Source: Mytilisepta virgata (Eukaryota; Mollusca; Bivalvia; Mytilida; Mytilidae). From it: 64,000 bases of DNA. Positions 21,550-35,600 of the stretch are shown here, piece by piece (positions within the stretch are counted from its first letter, which is position 1; each line of letters begins with the position of its first letter). The stretch covers positions 35,058,001-35,122,000 of the forward strand of contig CM051518.1 of the NCBI GenBank assembly GCA_028015205.1. Direction: 5' to 3'. The notes under the pieces were generated by a model. The model did no database searches. It had not been told where the DNA came from and worked only from the letters and a program-made list of their open reading frames with translations. The translations under genes and the position numbers were made by a program.

Positions 21550-22645
21550 TAAGAACTTGTTGTCTGAAACCAGTGAGCCAAATGGAACCAAACTTGGAAT
21601 CAATGGTCCTACATGGCCATCTTTCTGAAGTATATCTGAAAATGTGGACTGCAATCCAAGATGGCTGCCAGAGGTGAACTTAGCTAAACATAGTAGGACT
21701 CTATGGAAAAATTCACTCAAATGACTTCTTTTCTGAAACTGCATTGGTCCATAGTGTTCATCTTTCAGAATTGTATCTAATGACCGGGACCTCCTCCAAG
21801 ATGGATGTCAGTTTAACAGCACCCTATGGGAAAATACACCTAAAAATCTTCTTGTCTTTAACTGGTTCGCCAATTGGAGCCATATTTAGCATCAGTGGTC
21901 CTTAGATTTAAATTTACTTTAAAATCTTTTTGCCTGAAACCAGTGAACCAATTCAAACCCAACTAATGGCAGCAGTGGTCCTTGGATGGTCCTCTCTTAG
22001 GTCTGTATCAGATAACCCTATCCACCATCCAAGATGGCCACCAGGGTTTAACATGGGGAAAATTCATTGTCTGAAAGAAGTCAGCAATCATTTCATCCCA
22101 ATTGGACTACAAATATGGATGCCATATGCAGTTCTTTTATTTGTTTTTCTGATATAAAAAAAATCTCCTCTGAAGTCATTTGGCCAAATGAACGAAACTT
22201 GACAGGAAACATCTATGGCAGATTCTTTACAGTTTCCTCATTTCGTCCTGATCGGGCAACAAACATGGCCATCATGGGCAATTCTTGTTTCTCATTGGTT
22301 GATTAAAAAAAAAATTTTTTTTCTGGTACTACTTGGCCAAAACTTTCAGAAAGGAAGCATCTATGGAAAGTCTTTTATTAAATGATTTTTTTTTCATCCT
22401 GATTGGACGACAAGCATTGCTGCCATGGGCAATTATTGTTTCTGATAGGCTGATATAAAGAATTCTTCTTCTCTGAAACTGCTTGGCCAAATCAAACGAA
22501 ACTTCACAAGAAGCATCTGTGGGGCGCTTTTACAAAGTTTTCTCATTTTGTTCAGATTATGCGACAAACATGGCCGCCATGGGCAATTCTTGTTTCTGCC
22601 AGTTGAATCATACAGGCGCAGCCCTCTGAGCCTCTACCTAGTTTT
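21550..22645 (+). repeat. Family-G-like tandem body with degenerate 3' end
   Basis: Repeated phrases 'ctgaaaccagtgagccaaat', 'aatggtcctt' and 'aagatggctgcca' recur roughly every 170-190 bp. The end at about 22612-22640 (CAGGCGCAGCCCTCTGAGCC...CTAG) looks like a worn copy of the family-G 3' hairpin. Confidence 0.5.
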
Positions 22646-22908
22646 AAATTAAGCTTTCACTAGAATTCCAAAATATACTTGTGAAGCTTATTTATTTGTA
22701 AACCAACCAACGCATTTGTTGTATTTCATATCATTCTAATTAACCCTACCCCCCACCCAAAAAAAAAACAGATATGGGGGTGGACGTTAATTCCCAATCA
22801 CCTGGGTTTCTTTAAGGATGTACAACCATATTATTGAGATTATATTTCTTACACACAATAATTTGCATTCTTTTTCATGCTGCCATTTGGAAAAATTAAT
22901 GGACATAA

Positions 22909-23270
22909 TGTTAGTCCCTGACTGGAAATGCTGAAGGGGACTATAGGTCTGCACTCTGTCCGTTCATAAGTCTCACTACAGTTTTCTGGATTTTCTTTCA
23001 ACAAACCCTTTTACCAAATAATCTTATTTTTGGTATGTGAGCTTATAATAATCAGCTATAGATCAAGTTTGAATTTAATGCTGATTGGATAATTTTAATG
23101 AAAGTTATTGCTCTTGGAAAAAGAAATTATTGCTAAAAGATAAGTTTCCCAGAATATTTTTGCAAACCCTTTTACCAGCTGATCTTTTTTTTGGTTTGTG
23201 AATCTATAATGATGAGCTACAGATCAAGTTTGAATTATTGTACCCCTTGCAAACATTTGTTGGGATTTTA
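22909..23270 (+). repeat. Hairpin-headed repeat with TAGTCCC / GGGGACTA head
   Basis: The head TAGTCCCTGACTGG...GGGGACTA folds with a 7-bp stem, followed by 'ctctgtccgttcataagtct'. The body repeats 'caaacccttttaccaaataa' / 'caaacccttttaccagctga' about 175 bp apart. The 3' limit is not resolved. Confidence 0.45.
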
Positions 23271-23485
23271 AGGAATCACCCTGTCCATACATCTGCATCC
23301 AATTCACATACATGTAGTCAAGGAGCATTTGGTGTGTTTTCCCACAGCTCTAGTTGGTAGGTGACATTGTATTGCTCAGCAATACTCTCAGAATGCTTGT
23401 TACCTGGATATAATAACTGCAATTCATGCTGTTTAATTATTTCAGATATAATTGGTAAATAATTTGGCAATAAACTTTGATCAGT

Positions 23486-23621
23486 ATGGCAACACAAACA
23501 CGTGACAGAAATAAACAACCAGCAACGCCCAGTTCTGCCTGGAAAGGTAAACGTGCAGTTCAGGCTGTGACAGTCCTCATTAGTGGCGCCATTTTTGGAT
23601 TTTCAATTGAAAAGAGCAGAG
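23486..23621 (+). CDS. Transporter exon 1 (residues 1-45, ends phase 1)
   Basis: The ATG at 23486 opens MATQTRDRNKQPATPSSAWK, a short polar N-terminus, followed by a first membrane segment (AVQAVTVLISGAIFGFSI). The GAIFGF motif is typical of the first helix in this family. The donor is AGAG|GTGAGT, and one base of codon 46 is left on the exon. Confidence 0.85.
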
Positions 23622-26600
23622 GTGAGTTTTAATATACCGTTTATCATTCATTTTTGTGGATTTAAGAAAAAATTCATTTTGTGGGATACATGAATTTATG
23701 GATTGTAATTTTTTTTTAAAGTTTTTAGAAATACTTAATTTCATGGGTTGTCATAGCAGAAATAATGAGCTTTTAATTACAGATCTATGGTAAAATGCTG
23801 ATTAAAAGTGCTTCAAACAAAAGCAAGACCTACAAAGTCATTGTTTTTAAATAAATGTGTTTTAAGTGTTTTCTTACTAGTGGCCAAGTGTTCTAGGTAC
23901 ATGTAGTTCATCATGACTACTATTGAACACTATCCTGTCAACACTGAGGTTGTGAATCTCACCTGTGGCAGTGTGTGTTCGACTCCAATCTTAATTAACA
24001 AGGATTGCAAATTTTCCTACCGAAGATCAGTGGTTCTCTCCGGGTACTCCGGCTTCTTCCACCAATAAAAAAACTGGCTGCAGCGAAACAGCCAAATGTG
24101 CTGAAAAGGGTGTAAAACCCCAACAAACTTAATTGCACAATACTCTGAAGTACTATGAAATCTAGAAGATCAAACGTGAAAATTTAAGACTAAATGACAG
24201 CTAGTTATATTGACATAGGGCAAGTGTACCCTGTCAAAAACATTAAACTGATTATAATCATTTGGACTGGTTTTATCAAATTGTTTTTATTGCAGTTCAT
24301 TCCTTGATTAAAGTTCAGCTCCTTATCATTGCTTATTGTTTATTTTAGGAAGATATTAAATACTTGTAAAGAAAATTATGAAAAAATGTCTTGCACAATC
24401 AACACATAAATTGAAAACTGGAAATCAATGATGCAAACTAAAAAATGAAAAAATATTAAAACATTTATCGGTCTTTAGTCCAGCACTGGGAGTTTTTATA
24501 TCAAACTACACTCGGTTGAATGTGTAAATCACCCAATACATTGTATAACATGCGAATCATTTGCGTGTGGTAAGAAATGTCCTATTTGAATCATGTAATG
24601 TGTGTGAGATTTCATCGGTCGAGACAGATATTTAAACTTGTGAATTCAAATCGGAGCATATTTTGAACTCAAATTAAAATATTGTTGGAACGAACTTTCA
24701 TCCATGTCAAATATTTGAAAATATTGATATTAATAATCCAGCACAGATTCTAATTTTTTTGAAAGATTGCAAATCATTCCTATGGCATTGGTCTCCAAAA
24801 CTGGAAGTGTGACCTCTTCGATACCATTAGACATTATTATCGTATTTCCCCATGCCTATATCGACCTGCTGAGGCCTTCACACTTTCCCGTATTTCGGCA
24901 CTGTGACGTCGTAAAGAGTTGACCCGACCCTAATATGAGCTGACCCGAATATATCAGCGACGTCATAATGTTTGACCCAACGTTGACCCGAATATATCAG
25001 GAAAACATCCGGTTATAGGCAGATGGCCATTGAAAAGTAAGAAATTCCATTAAGATTGCTAGTTAACAATACGATAAATTTATCATCAAGTTTTCTTCAA
25101 ACAAATATTGTAAAATATAAGCTGCTCGACACAATATGAAGCTTTTTAGCTCGTTCGCTACGCTCACTCGCCGAAAAAGCTTCACATTGTGTCTCGCGGC
25201 TGATATTTTACGATATACGTTTGCAGAAAACCTGATAATATGTACGTATATAAAATGTAGTTCTAATGATGACAGCATTTTTTAAATTACGAGTACTTTC
25301 TTGTTGATAATATCTAAACTAATATTTTTAACTAACTCCTGGACATTATTTCGATGACATGATGCACGTCGGATGAATTTATCATAACGAATCTACGACT
25401 TCCCGTTACATTTCCACTGAGGGCATATATACAGATAAAGAAAATTACATTTATAGTTTTATTTTTTAAGATTATCGATTAATAAAAAGTATTATGTTGC
25501 TTTTATAAATGTTAACGAATATTTATTCTTTTAAGATTGACCCTTTTAAAGTATGCATGTTTTGAACTTTCGGCCATTTTGTATGTTTAAATTCCGGTCT
25601 GAGAAATGTGCTGTAGGCATTTAAGTTACTCATTTGAATTGTTTATTATAAAAAAAATCAATCTGCCAGACCTCTGCTTAAATTTCCATTGATAATTATG
25701 CAATGTTATGTATATCACAATTTCAAAATATTGACGATGAAATGAACCAAGAATTTATATATACTGAACCGCAAAAGAAACGTCGCTTTTTCAAAATGTT
25801 AGCAAAATTCAAAATAAATATTAATTAATGATTTTTATATAATCAGTATTACGATTACATCACCAGGTAAGATTAAATTACCTGTGAATTAAATTTTCGG
25901 TCGAATAATTTTCAGTTGATATCGTAGAGCGACCGTACCTAAAACCGCTCGTGGGACACACTTGGCGGTAATTTTTCTTAAATCTTAAATGTTTGTGAAA
26001 TTCATGCTCCTTTATGGGTATAAAAGGCCGGAGAAAATTAAAGAGTGTTAGTATCAGTGTTGACACAGAAGCTATGCCACGTCTGACTCCACAACAGAGA
26101 GAACAGGCCATTGGTCGATTGGATGCTGGGCAATCTGCCAGAGTTATTGCCAACGACTTCAACTGTGCTGTTCGAACAATTGAACATCTACGGACACGGT
26201 ACAATGCAACAAACAGCACAAATGACCGTCCACGGAGTGGTAGACCCCAAGTCACTACCCCTAGACAGAATAGAGGCATTGTTCGTCACCATTTGATGAA
26301 TCGGTTCACCCCAGCTGCCGAAACTGCCAGAAACACTGTTGGAACACATGGACGACCCATAAGTGATGATACGGTTCGTCGGCGATTAGCTGCTAGAAAC
26401 ATGAGATGTCGCCGCCAGCAAGAGGACCTATTCTTACTCCTCGACACCGTCAAGCTCGTCTTCAGTGGGCCACTCAGCGACAGAATTGGCGAAATCGACA
26501 ATGGCGTAACATCATCTTCTCTGACGAAAGCCGTTACTGCATTTCAACAGCCGATGGCAGAACCAGAGTGTGGAGAAGACGCAGGGAACGTTACGAAGAC

Positions 26601-29600
26601 AGCTGCATTCTGGAAACAGACGCGTGGGGAGGACCTAGCATCATGGTATGGGGTGGAATCGGCCTTAACGTTAAACTTGGTCCAGTCATCTTTCTTTTCT
26701 TGGCCCAGGCAGAGGAAATGGCGTAACAGCTGCCCGTTACATCGACCAAGTCTTGACACCCCATGTTCAGCCCCATTTCGCACGTCATCAAAACAAGACT
26801 TTCCAACAGGACAATGCACGTGCGCATACCGCAAGAGCCACAAGAGACTTCCTACAGCAGAATAACATTAATGTTATGGATTGGCCGGCTTTGAGTCCAG
26901 ATTTAAACCCTATTGAACATTTATGGGACAAAGTTCAAAGACGGTTGAATAATGAGCAGCCAAGTCCGACAACTGCAGCTGAACTTTCACAAGCGTTTCA
27001 GAGAGTATGGGCACGTATTCCGATGGCGTTTATTAATCGGCTCATCAACTCCATGTACCGAAGATGTGCCGCAGTAATTGGTGCCGGTGGAGGACATACA
27101 CGTTATTAACGGACGTGGGAGCACAGCATTGAAAACATGTGACGTTGCGACAATTGTGACGTTTTTGTGAACATTGTAACCAAAAGATTGTAAATCATTC
27201 ATTAAATTTTGTAAAAATTAATTTAAAATATATAAATGTCACTTTGAAATAAATGTATGTGAACATGTCATTTTGTGCGACGTTTCTTTTGCGGTTCAGT
27301 ATAGTAGAATGGATATAGTTATTTCGGGAACCCAAAAATATCTCTGGGAATCCCCATACATGAGCATTGGCAAGGTGTACAAAAACTTCCACGTGCATGA
27401 TTTACATAATCATTTATCTATATAAACTTGGAAGTTGGATTTTTAGGAGTTGAAATTTGAAAAATAAGATTGAATGTTCAATCTTTTCTCTATTTATAAC
27501 ATACTTGTATTGTCCCAAGTTAACAGGGCTCAACCTGGAGGGCGATTCGGGCAAAGAAGTCTCCTGGTATTGTTTCACTTGACTTTTCCCCAACTCTCGT
27601 CAAAAGCGATGTTTGAGTTGACTGTAAATTGAATAACTCCCCTAATCCATTTCAATGGTCGAAATCGCGAATATGACAGCCGTTATTTTAAGAAAACTCT
27701 GACTTGTGTAGTGAAAATAAAGTCCATGCTGCCATTTTTTTCAATCAGTAATCAAAGGGAAATAATCCTGTAAGAAAAATATGGGTAAATTTTTTGGCCC
27801 ACAGACAACTCAAACCACAGTATGTCGGACCGGAATAACAATAATTTAGACAATGAGAAAGATAATGTGACTGCAATAATGTTTCTATTTTATTAACTTC
27901 TTTATGTTGACTCTTTTGTAAACATTTTGTAAACTGGCTTAGAAGGCATGCAAGTTAAATTTGCCTTAACCAAGTTGAACTGTAAATCAGAGAATGAATC
28001 TTAATTTCTTTTAAAAAAAACATTAGAATAAGACTAGCTCTTCAAATAAAAACATAATCAGTGCCGATTGGTGCTTTGAAACCTCACGTAATGACTTCTC
28101 CCTGTCTCCCTCCACATCTCCTTGTTAGCTTCAGAGAGAAAATTTATTTCTCCCTGTCATCCTGAAGTAGGCTGAGCCCTTGTCCCTAATACATTAAAAC
28201 TAACATTTTTGACACATTTCCATCCATGTTTTGAAAATAAAGCCATTTTGATTGTTTACCTTCTGTTCCATTCACGTATAATAGGGTAACGAGTTATCAT
28301 CCGTTCTTGGGATTTACTCTTAAATTAATTTATTGTCAAAATTAGTTGTGTATTTTGTAATGTCACTAATGTGACGATTATTTCTTTAATGTACCCATTA
28401 TTCGAGAAAAACCTCGCGATTATCTGTTAACACAGACATGGGCATGAATCTAAATTTTTTAATTCATGTCAAGTAAAATTACGATTCTAAACTAATATAT
28501 ACTGAACCGCAAAAGAAACGTCGCTTTTTCAAAATGTTAGCAAAATTCAAAATAAATATTAATTAATGATTTTTATATAATCAGTATTACGATTACATCA
28601 CCAGGTAAGATTAAATTACCTGTGAATTAAATTTTCGGTTGAATAATTTTCAGTTGATATCGTAGAGCGACCGTACCTAAAACCGCTCGCAGGACACACT
28701 TGTCGGTAATTTTTCTTAAATCTTAAATGTTTGTGAAATTCATGCTCCTTTATGGGTATAAAAGGCCGGAGAAAATTAAAGAGTGTTAGTATCAGTGTTG
28801 ACACAGAAGCTATGCCACGTCTGACTCCACAACAGAGAGAACAGGCCATTGGTCGATTGGATGCTGGGCAATCTGCCAGAGTTATTGCCAACGACTTCAA
28901 CTGTGCTGTTCGAACAATTGAACATCTACGGACACGGTACAATGCAACAAACAGCACAAATGACCGTCCACGGAGTGGTAGACCCCAAGTCACTACCCCT
29001 AGACAGAATAGAGGCATTGTTCGTCACCATTTGATGAATCGGTTCACCCCAGCTGCCGAAACTGCCAGAAACACTGTTGGAACACATGGACGACCCATAA
29101 GTGATGATACGGTTCGTCGGCGATTAGCTGCTAGAAACATGAGATGTCGCCGCCAGCAAGAGGACCTATTCTTACTCCTCGACACCGTCAAGCTCGTCTT
29201 CAGTGGGCCACTCAGCGACAGAATTGGCGAAATCGACAATGGCGTAACATCATCTTCTCTGACGAAAGCCGTTACTGCATTTCAACAGCCGATGGCAGAA
29301 CCAGAGTGTGGAGAAGACGCAGGGAACGTTACGAAGACAGCTGCATTCTGGAAACAGACGCGTGGGGAGGACCTAGCATCATGGTATGGGGTGGAATCGG
29401 CCTTAACGTTAAACTTGGTCCAGTCATCTTTCTTTTCTTGGCCCAGGCAGAGGAAATGGCGTAACAGCTGCCCGTTACATCGACCAAGTCTTGACACCCC
29501 ATGTTCAGCCCCATTTCGCACGTCATCAAAACAAGACTTTCCAACAGGACAATGCACGTGCGCATACCGCAAGAGCCACAAGAGACTTCCTACAGCAGAA

Positions 29601-32600
29601 TAACATTAATGTTATGGATTGGCCGGCTTTGAGTCCAGATTTAAACCCTATTGAACATTTATGGGACAAAGTTCAAAGACGGTTGAATAATGAGCAGCCA
29701 AGTCCGACAACTGCAGCTGAACTTTCACAAGCGTTTCAGAGAGTATGGGCACGTATTCCGATGGCGTTTATTAATCGGCTCATCAACTCCATGTACCGAA
29801 GATGTGCCGCAGTAATTGGTGCCGGTGGAGGACATACACGTTATTAACGGACGTGGGAGCACAGCATTGAAAACATGTGACGTTGCGACAATTGTGACGT
29901 TTTTGTGAACATTGTAACCAAAACACTGTAAATCATTCATTAAATTTTGTAAAAATTAATTTAAAATATATAAATGTCACTTTGAAATAAATGTATGTGA
30001 ACATGTCATTTTGTGCGACGTTTCTTTTGCGGTTCAGTGTATTAGTAAAATTTATATTTTGAACACATTGAACTCTTATTGAAAATTCCCTTTACCCCGT
30101 AATGTACATCGATTTTGAATAAAAAAAATACTCAATATTTCAGGTAAAAAGGAATACATTCATTGTGATTGATCTCGCATAGCAGAGAAAAAGTCTGTGA
30201 TAAAATTCCATTTGAAATTATACACAACTACAGTTGCAATCTTTCCAGCGGTGATTTCCATCACTTTGATTTCTATTGCTTATGTAATTTATTCAAATCG
30301 CATGGTTTAAAAAGAATAAATACAATAAAATGTTTCCTAAATTAATGATCATATCAAAACATTTGCAAATTAAACAAAGATTTGAAATTGAACTTGTTGG
30401 TAAAAAATATCTAAAATTATTCTTAAAATCTGGCAAACTTTTAATTTTTTTGACAAATATCATTTATTAATTTACATCTTCATATTACTTACATCTTTTA
30501 CATAATTAATTGTTTGATTATTATGTTCCCAACATTATTCTCTGGACCTTTACTAAGTTAAGTGAAGATACTTGGCATGGTTATTCACCACTGTCAAAAA
30601 GGTGTCAAGGTTATTGTGCAAATCTTTAGGTCAAATGTCAAGGTCAATAACTGAGGTTAAATGTTGGAACCCCAAGTTCTTTGGTAAAGAGTTGATTCCA
30701 AATTTCTTAAAGAATATAATTAGGGCCCTGCCACTTGGTGGCTGTTGCCCTATAGTGATCAGTCTGTCTGCCTGTCAGTAACAAACAGTGTCTGCTTTAT
30801 CTTGAGAATCTTTATGATTTCAAAGTTTATACTTGGCATGGATATTCACTAGCACCAGAGGGTGTTTCACAATGTATGTAGGTCAAAGGTCAAGAACTTA
30901 GGTGAAAGTTGAGAACCCCATGTCCTATGGTAAAGATCATGTCCACTTTTTAATTTGAGAATGGTTTGAAGTTAAGTGAAGATACTTGGCATGGTTATTT
31001 ACCACTGTCAAAAGGGGTGTAAATTGAAAGCTGTACAAATTTGAAAACTTTTGACCTTCGACAACCAAACTTGGTCACATTATACATATAACTTGTCAGT
31101 CATTCAGATTGTCATAGTTCATTGGCATTGTAAACTTTATTATGTTTTTGTGAATAACTCAGTTTCTCAGTAACTATGTGATAGGTAAACTATTTTGTAT
31201 TGCAATGATTGTAATGTTTGGTGGAATGTTCCTTGAGTGGTCCTCCTTCAAGATTGTGTCTGGGGGTCCAGACCTCCAACCAATATGGCCACTGTTAGTG
31301 AAAATTAGCAGAAAATATTTAAAACTTTCTACTCTGTCTCTCGAACAATTGGGGCTGTTGAGATGGAATGGTCCTTAGATGGTCCCCTTTTAAAATTTTG
31401 GGCGTGTGTCCAGACCTCAGATTAATATTGCTGCTGTTTCTAAAAGAAGAAAAATTGGACTAAAAATTATTTAAAAGCTTTCTACTCTGAGGGGACAATT
31501 GTAACAGAACTTTGAGGGAATGGTCCTTTGGTAGTTCCCTTTCAGCAATGTTTCCAGCAGTCCAGATGTCCAAAAATATATATAGCTTATTACTAAAAAT
31601 AGAAAAATCAGCATAAAACTGTTTGAAAGTCTTCTCTGAAACTACCAGGACAATTAAGACCAAATTTTGCTGGAATGGTTCTTAAGTAATACCATAACAA
31701 GAGTGATCTCCGACCAATATGGCTGCCATTACTAAAAACATAATTAGAAATCTTGACTTTTGAAACTAAAAGGGCAATTGAAACCAAACTTCGATAGAAT
31801 TGTAAGTGGTCTCCTTTCCAAATGTGTCTGGGGGTCCAAACCAATATGACTGCCTTTACTAAGTAAATCAGCACTAGAATATTTAAAAATCTTCTCTCAA
31901 ACAACTGGGGAAATTTATACCAAACTTTGATGGGATGGTCCTTTAAGGTGGTCTCCTTTCAAAATTCAAAATATGTTCAAGAGTACAGGGCTCTGACAAA
32001 TATGGCCATGGCTAGTAAAAATAGAAAGATTAGCAACCTTTCCCTCTTAAACATGTTAAACCAAGGCAGCAATTGAGAACATTTTGATAGAATGTTTCTT
32101 GGTGGTTCCCTTTCAAAACTGCCTGGGTGGTTGATCGCCCAGCTATTTGGCAGCTGTTACTAAATACAGAAAATTTGCAAAATAACATTGGCAAAGTTTG
32201 ATGGAATAGTTCTTATAGTTCGTAGGTGGTCCCATTTTTAACTTTTTAAGGGTCTGGACCAATATACCCATTATTGTCCCCCGCCGCAACGCGATGCGGG
32301 GGATATGATAATGCCGGGCGTCTGTCCGTCGCGCCGTCCACCTTGTAAGCGCTCTAGCAAATTTATTTCTTGACCGATTTGGATAATATTTATACAGTAG
32401 CTTTAACTCAATGATACTTTAAGGGAGTTCGAAGATGAGTCATGTCGAAATATTTTTGTAGGAGTTATGCCCCTTAATAACTTTGAAAATTGACAAAATG
32501 TTCATCTAAGTGTTCTAGAAAATTTATATTCTCCTTGCATTTTCATGTAAGCGCTCTAGCAAATTTATTTCTTGACCGATTTGGATTATATTTATACAGT

Positions 32601-35600
32601 AGCTTTAACTCAATGATACCTCAAGGGAGTTCGAAGATGAGTCATGTCGAAATATTTTTGTAGGAGTTATGCCCCTTAATAACTTAGAAAATTGACAAAA
32701 TTTTCATGTAAGCGCTCTAGCAAATTTATTTCTTGACCGATTTGGATAATATTTATACAGTAGCTTTAACTCAATGATACCTCAAGGGAGTTCGAAGATG
32801 AGTCATGTCGAAATATTTTTGTAGGAGTTATGCCCCTTAATAACTTTGAAAATTGACAAAATGTTCATCTAAGTGTTCTAGAAAATTTATATTCTCCTTG
32901 CATTGGAATAATATTTATACACTTGGACCTAAAGGGAGGTTTTATACATAAACTCCTATCAAAACTTATAAAATTGAAAAATACTGTCTTTAAGAGTTTG
33001 TTAGGCGGAATACTTTTGATCAAAGCATTTCTGTTTATTGAAAAGGAGTAAATGTACATTTGTATAAATTCTCAATACACATTGTAAAATAAGATTTCAA
33101 CACTATACCCATATTGTATAAATGTCTTCATACCACTCATTAACTTGTAAAAAACTTTAGCAATTGTCCTTCTATTCTCTCTCTTTGAGAAAATTTTGTT
33201 ATGTTTCACTTGTCCAAGGGTTTCTGATGCTGTTCGATTTTTTCCTAAAAATTTACAAAGTCTTAAATTTATATTTGAAAATTTTCCTTTGAAACTAATG
33301 GGATAATTGAGACCAAACTGATGAAACAGGACCTTACATATGTAGGTGGTCCCCTATAAAGGTTCTGGACCTTGAACTGATATGTATTTTAAAATCTTGT
33401 CCTCTGAAACTGCTGAGGCAATTTAGACTAAACTTTGTTGGAACAATCCTGAAGATCACTCCTTTCAAATTTTTGTCCAGGGTCCAGTCCAGTCCAGTCC
33501 ACGGACCAATTTGATCATTGCTAAGTATTGAAAAAGAGAACAATAAAAAGCACAGACGAGATTTTGCATTTAATGATTTAATTCATTTTTATGGTGTTAG
33601 TATAGCAAATTAAATCAAGATGAGAGATAAAGGCTCTAGTTGTGATTAGATCAGTTTCTCAGTAACTATACATGGTTAGGGGTTTATATTAATCATGCAA
33701 ATTTCACCTTACCTTAACTTCAGTTTCATTCTTAACTGGCTTTAGTCAAGTTTTTGTGATTAGGCCAGTTACTTAGCAACTCGGTGCTCCAGAGAAACTG
33801 CGTTTTACGTAATTACGCAATGAAAAGTTGATAAAACGCAATAAAAAATATGATTAAGCGTTTGATGACCCATTATATTTGACCAATTACGCAAATAAAC
33901 AGAAGGTCCATACATTTTAACCGATTTCTTTTACTTTAATTGGCATTAAAAAACGCATTTAAAAAAATTATCGGAAGTAAACAATTAAGATTTTCGGAAT
34001 CTCTCGAAGCCTACCTTGTCTACCAAGGTTCAAACCATGTGCTCCGTTGTAAGGAGAAATTTAAATTTAAATATGATTGGATCTGGTTCCCCACTAACCA
34101 ATTTTTCGTCTGGTTATAAATGTCACATGATGTGCATGTCAGTTTAAAAATTTCGTACCAAAATGGCAAAATGCCTCAGATACTGGCTGTGACCTATGTT
34201 TTCCACTTCAATTGGTGAGTGGGAGGGGGTTTGATATAATTCCCAGGGGGAAAAAAAGGTCTAATCATGAATTCATGCCGAAATAAATACTTAATTCCCA
34301 ATTCCCTAAAAGCATCCTGGATTCTGGACCACTAATGTTTTAAATCCCGAATTCCTGAGCTTGAAACCACCCAATCCCGACGTCCTGAAAATGGCCCTGT
34401 TGGTCCTTATTATTCTCAATTACTAAAAAGCCCCACATGAACTTTGTTGCAGAAAAAAAAAGGTGAGCTCTGTAAAAGATGACAATAAAGTAATTTGTAC
34501 ATTACCTATGTACACATATTTTTACTGACTCTGATTTTAAAAGGCATATAAGGGGAAAGTAGAAGAATATAAATTAAAATGAAATTACGATCAGACATCA
34601 GCATGTAAAAAATCAAATGCCAGTACTTTCAAGGGGTTTCAATCCTCTGGTCCAAAGACCCCTTGTTTATATACACGCCCCATACAATTCCTGAATCTGC
34701 CCCTGTGAATTTTCCTTACTACTACTAGTAAATAGATTTTCACTCAAATGCAAGAATATATATTTTTATTTAGTCTACAAAGAAAGTTAAATTTTTGGAA
34801 TAAACTTTAAAATTCAGTTTCTACCAGCAGATAGTCCAAATAATTATGCCTCTGAGTATGTTATTTTTAACTTTTATCCAATGTCTCTGATGGTCTAAAA
34901 AAAGTCCAAATGATACATGGCCTTAGGATTATCTGGACTAGCTAGCAGGATGTGTATTCTCTTGGTTGGTTGGTAGGTAGTTTGTACCTGCAACATCACC
35001 AGCATGTACACCTACTAAACATGCAGCTCTGTCAGCTTTATGTATCCCCTTATGTTGGCTATCCTCTAATTTGCCTGTTTACTGAGGAATATGTTGGTGA
35101 CATTATTCATGTCATATCAAATATATGGGTCAAGCCGCGCAATTGTTTTCCTGTTACAGAAGTCATGAAATAATAGGCTGCCATTAAGTCTGTACGTTTC
35201 GTTGAAACATGGGAGATGGCTCAAAACGATCGCCATACAATGGCACATATCCAGTTAAAATCTCGGGGTGTGAAGTCAGTCTACTTTTTCCGTAATTTCA
35301 GAAATCACGAGCCATGGTAAAAAAGTCTCCTTCCGCAAAGTAAAATGTACCTCTTTCATGCTCTCCATGTAGAATAAAAATTTTCTTGGTTTTATTCATT
35401 TAATCCTTTCAATATTTCTATGTCAAATGTCTCAGGTAAATACGCCTTTAAAACAATACTAGTTATTCAGTTATCATGGTTGGTTTTGTTACAGTAGGTC
35501 CATATATCATGGTGCAATTATAATTTTTTTAATGGACTTCTTTTGTATCCCTCAGGTCAAAGTTCATTGCAGGTCTTGAGCCATATGTATTTTCAATGAT

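Noticed and set aside
25878..26279. 133-residue minus-strand frame repeated at 28616-29017
   Set aside because: Antisense shadow of the Tc1 5' region; duplicated only because the element is duplicated.
26014..26865. 283-residue open frame as a full Tc1 protein starting at ATG 26014 (and its twin at 28752)
   Set aside because: The ATG lies upstream of the TATA box, and after about 26410 the frame no longer encodes transposase; the real start is 26074 and the frame shifts twice.
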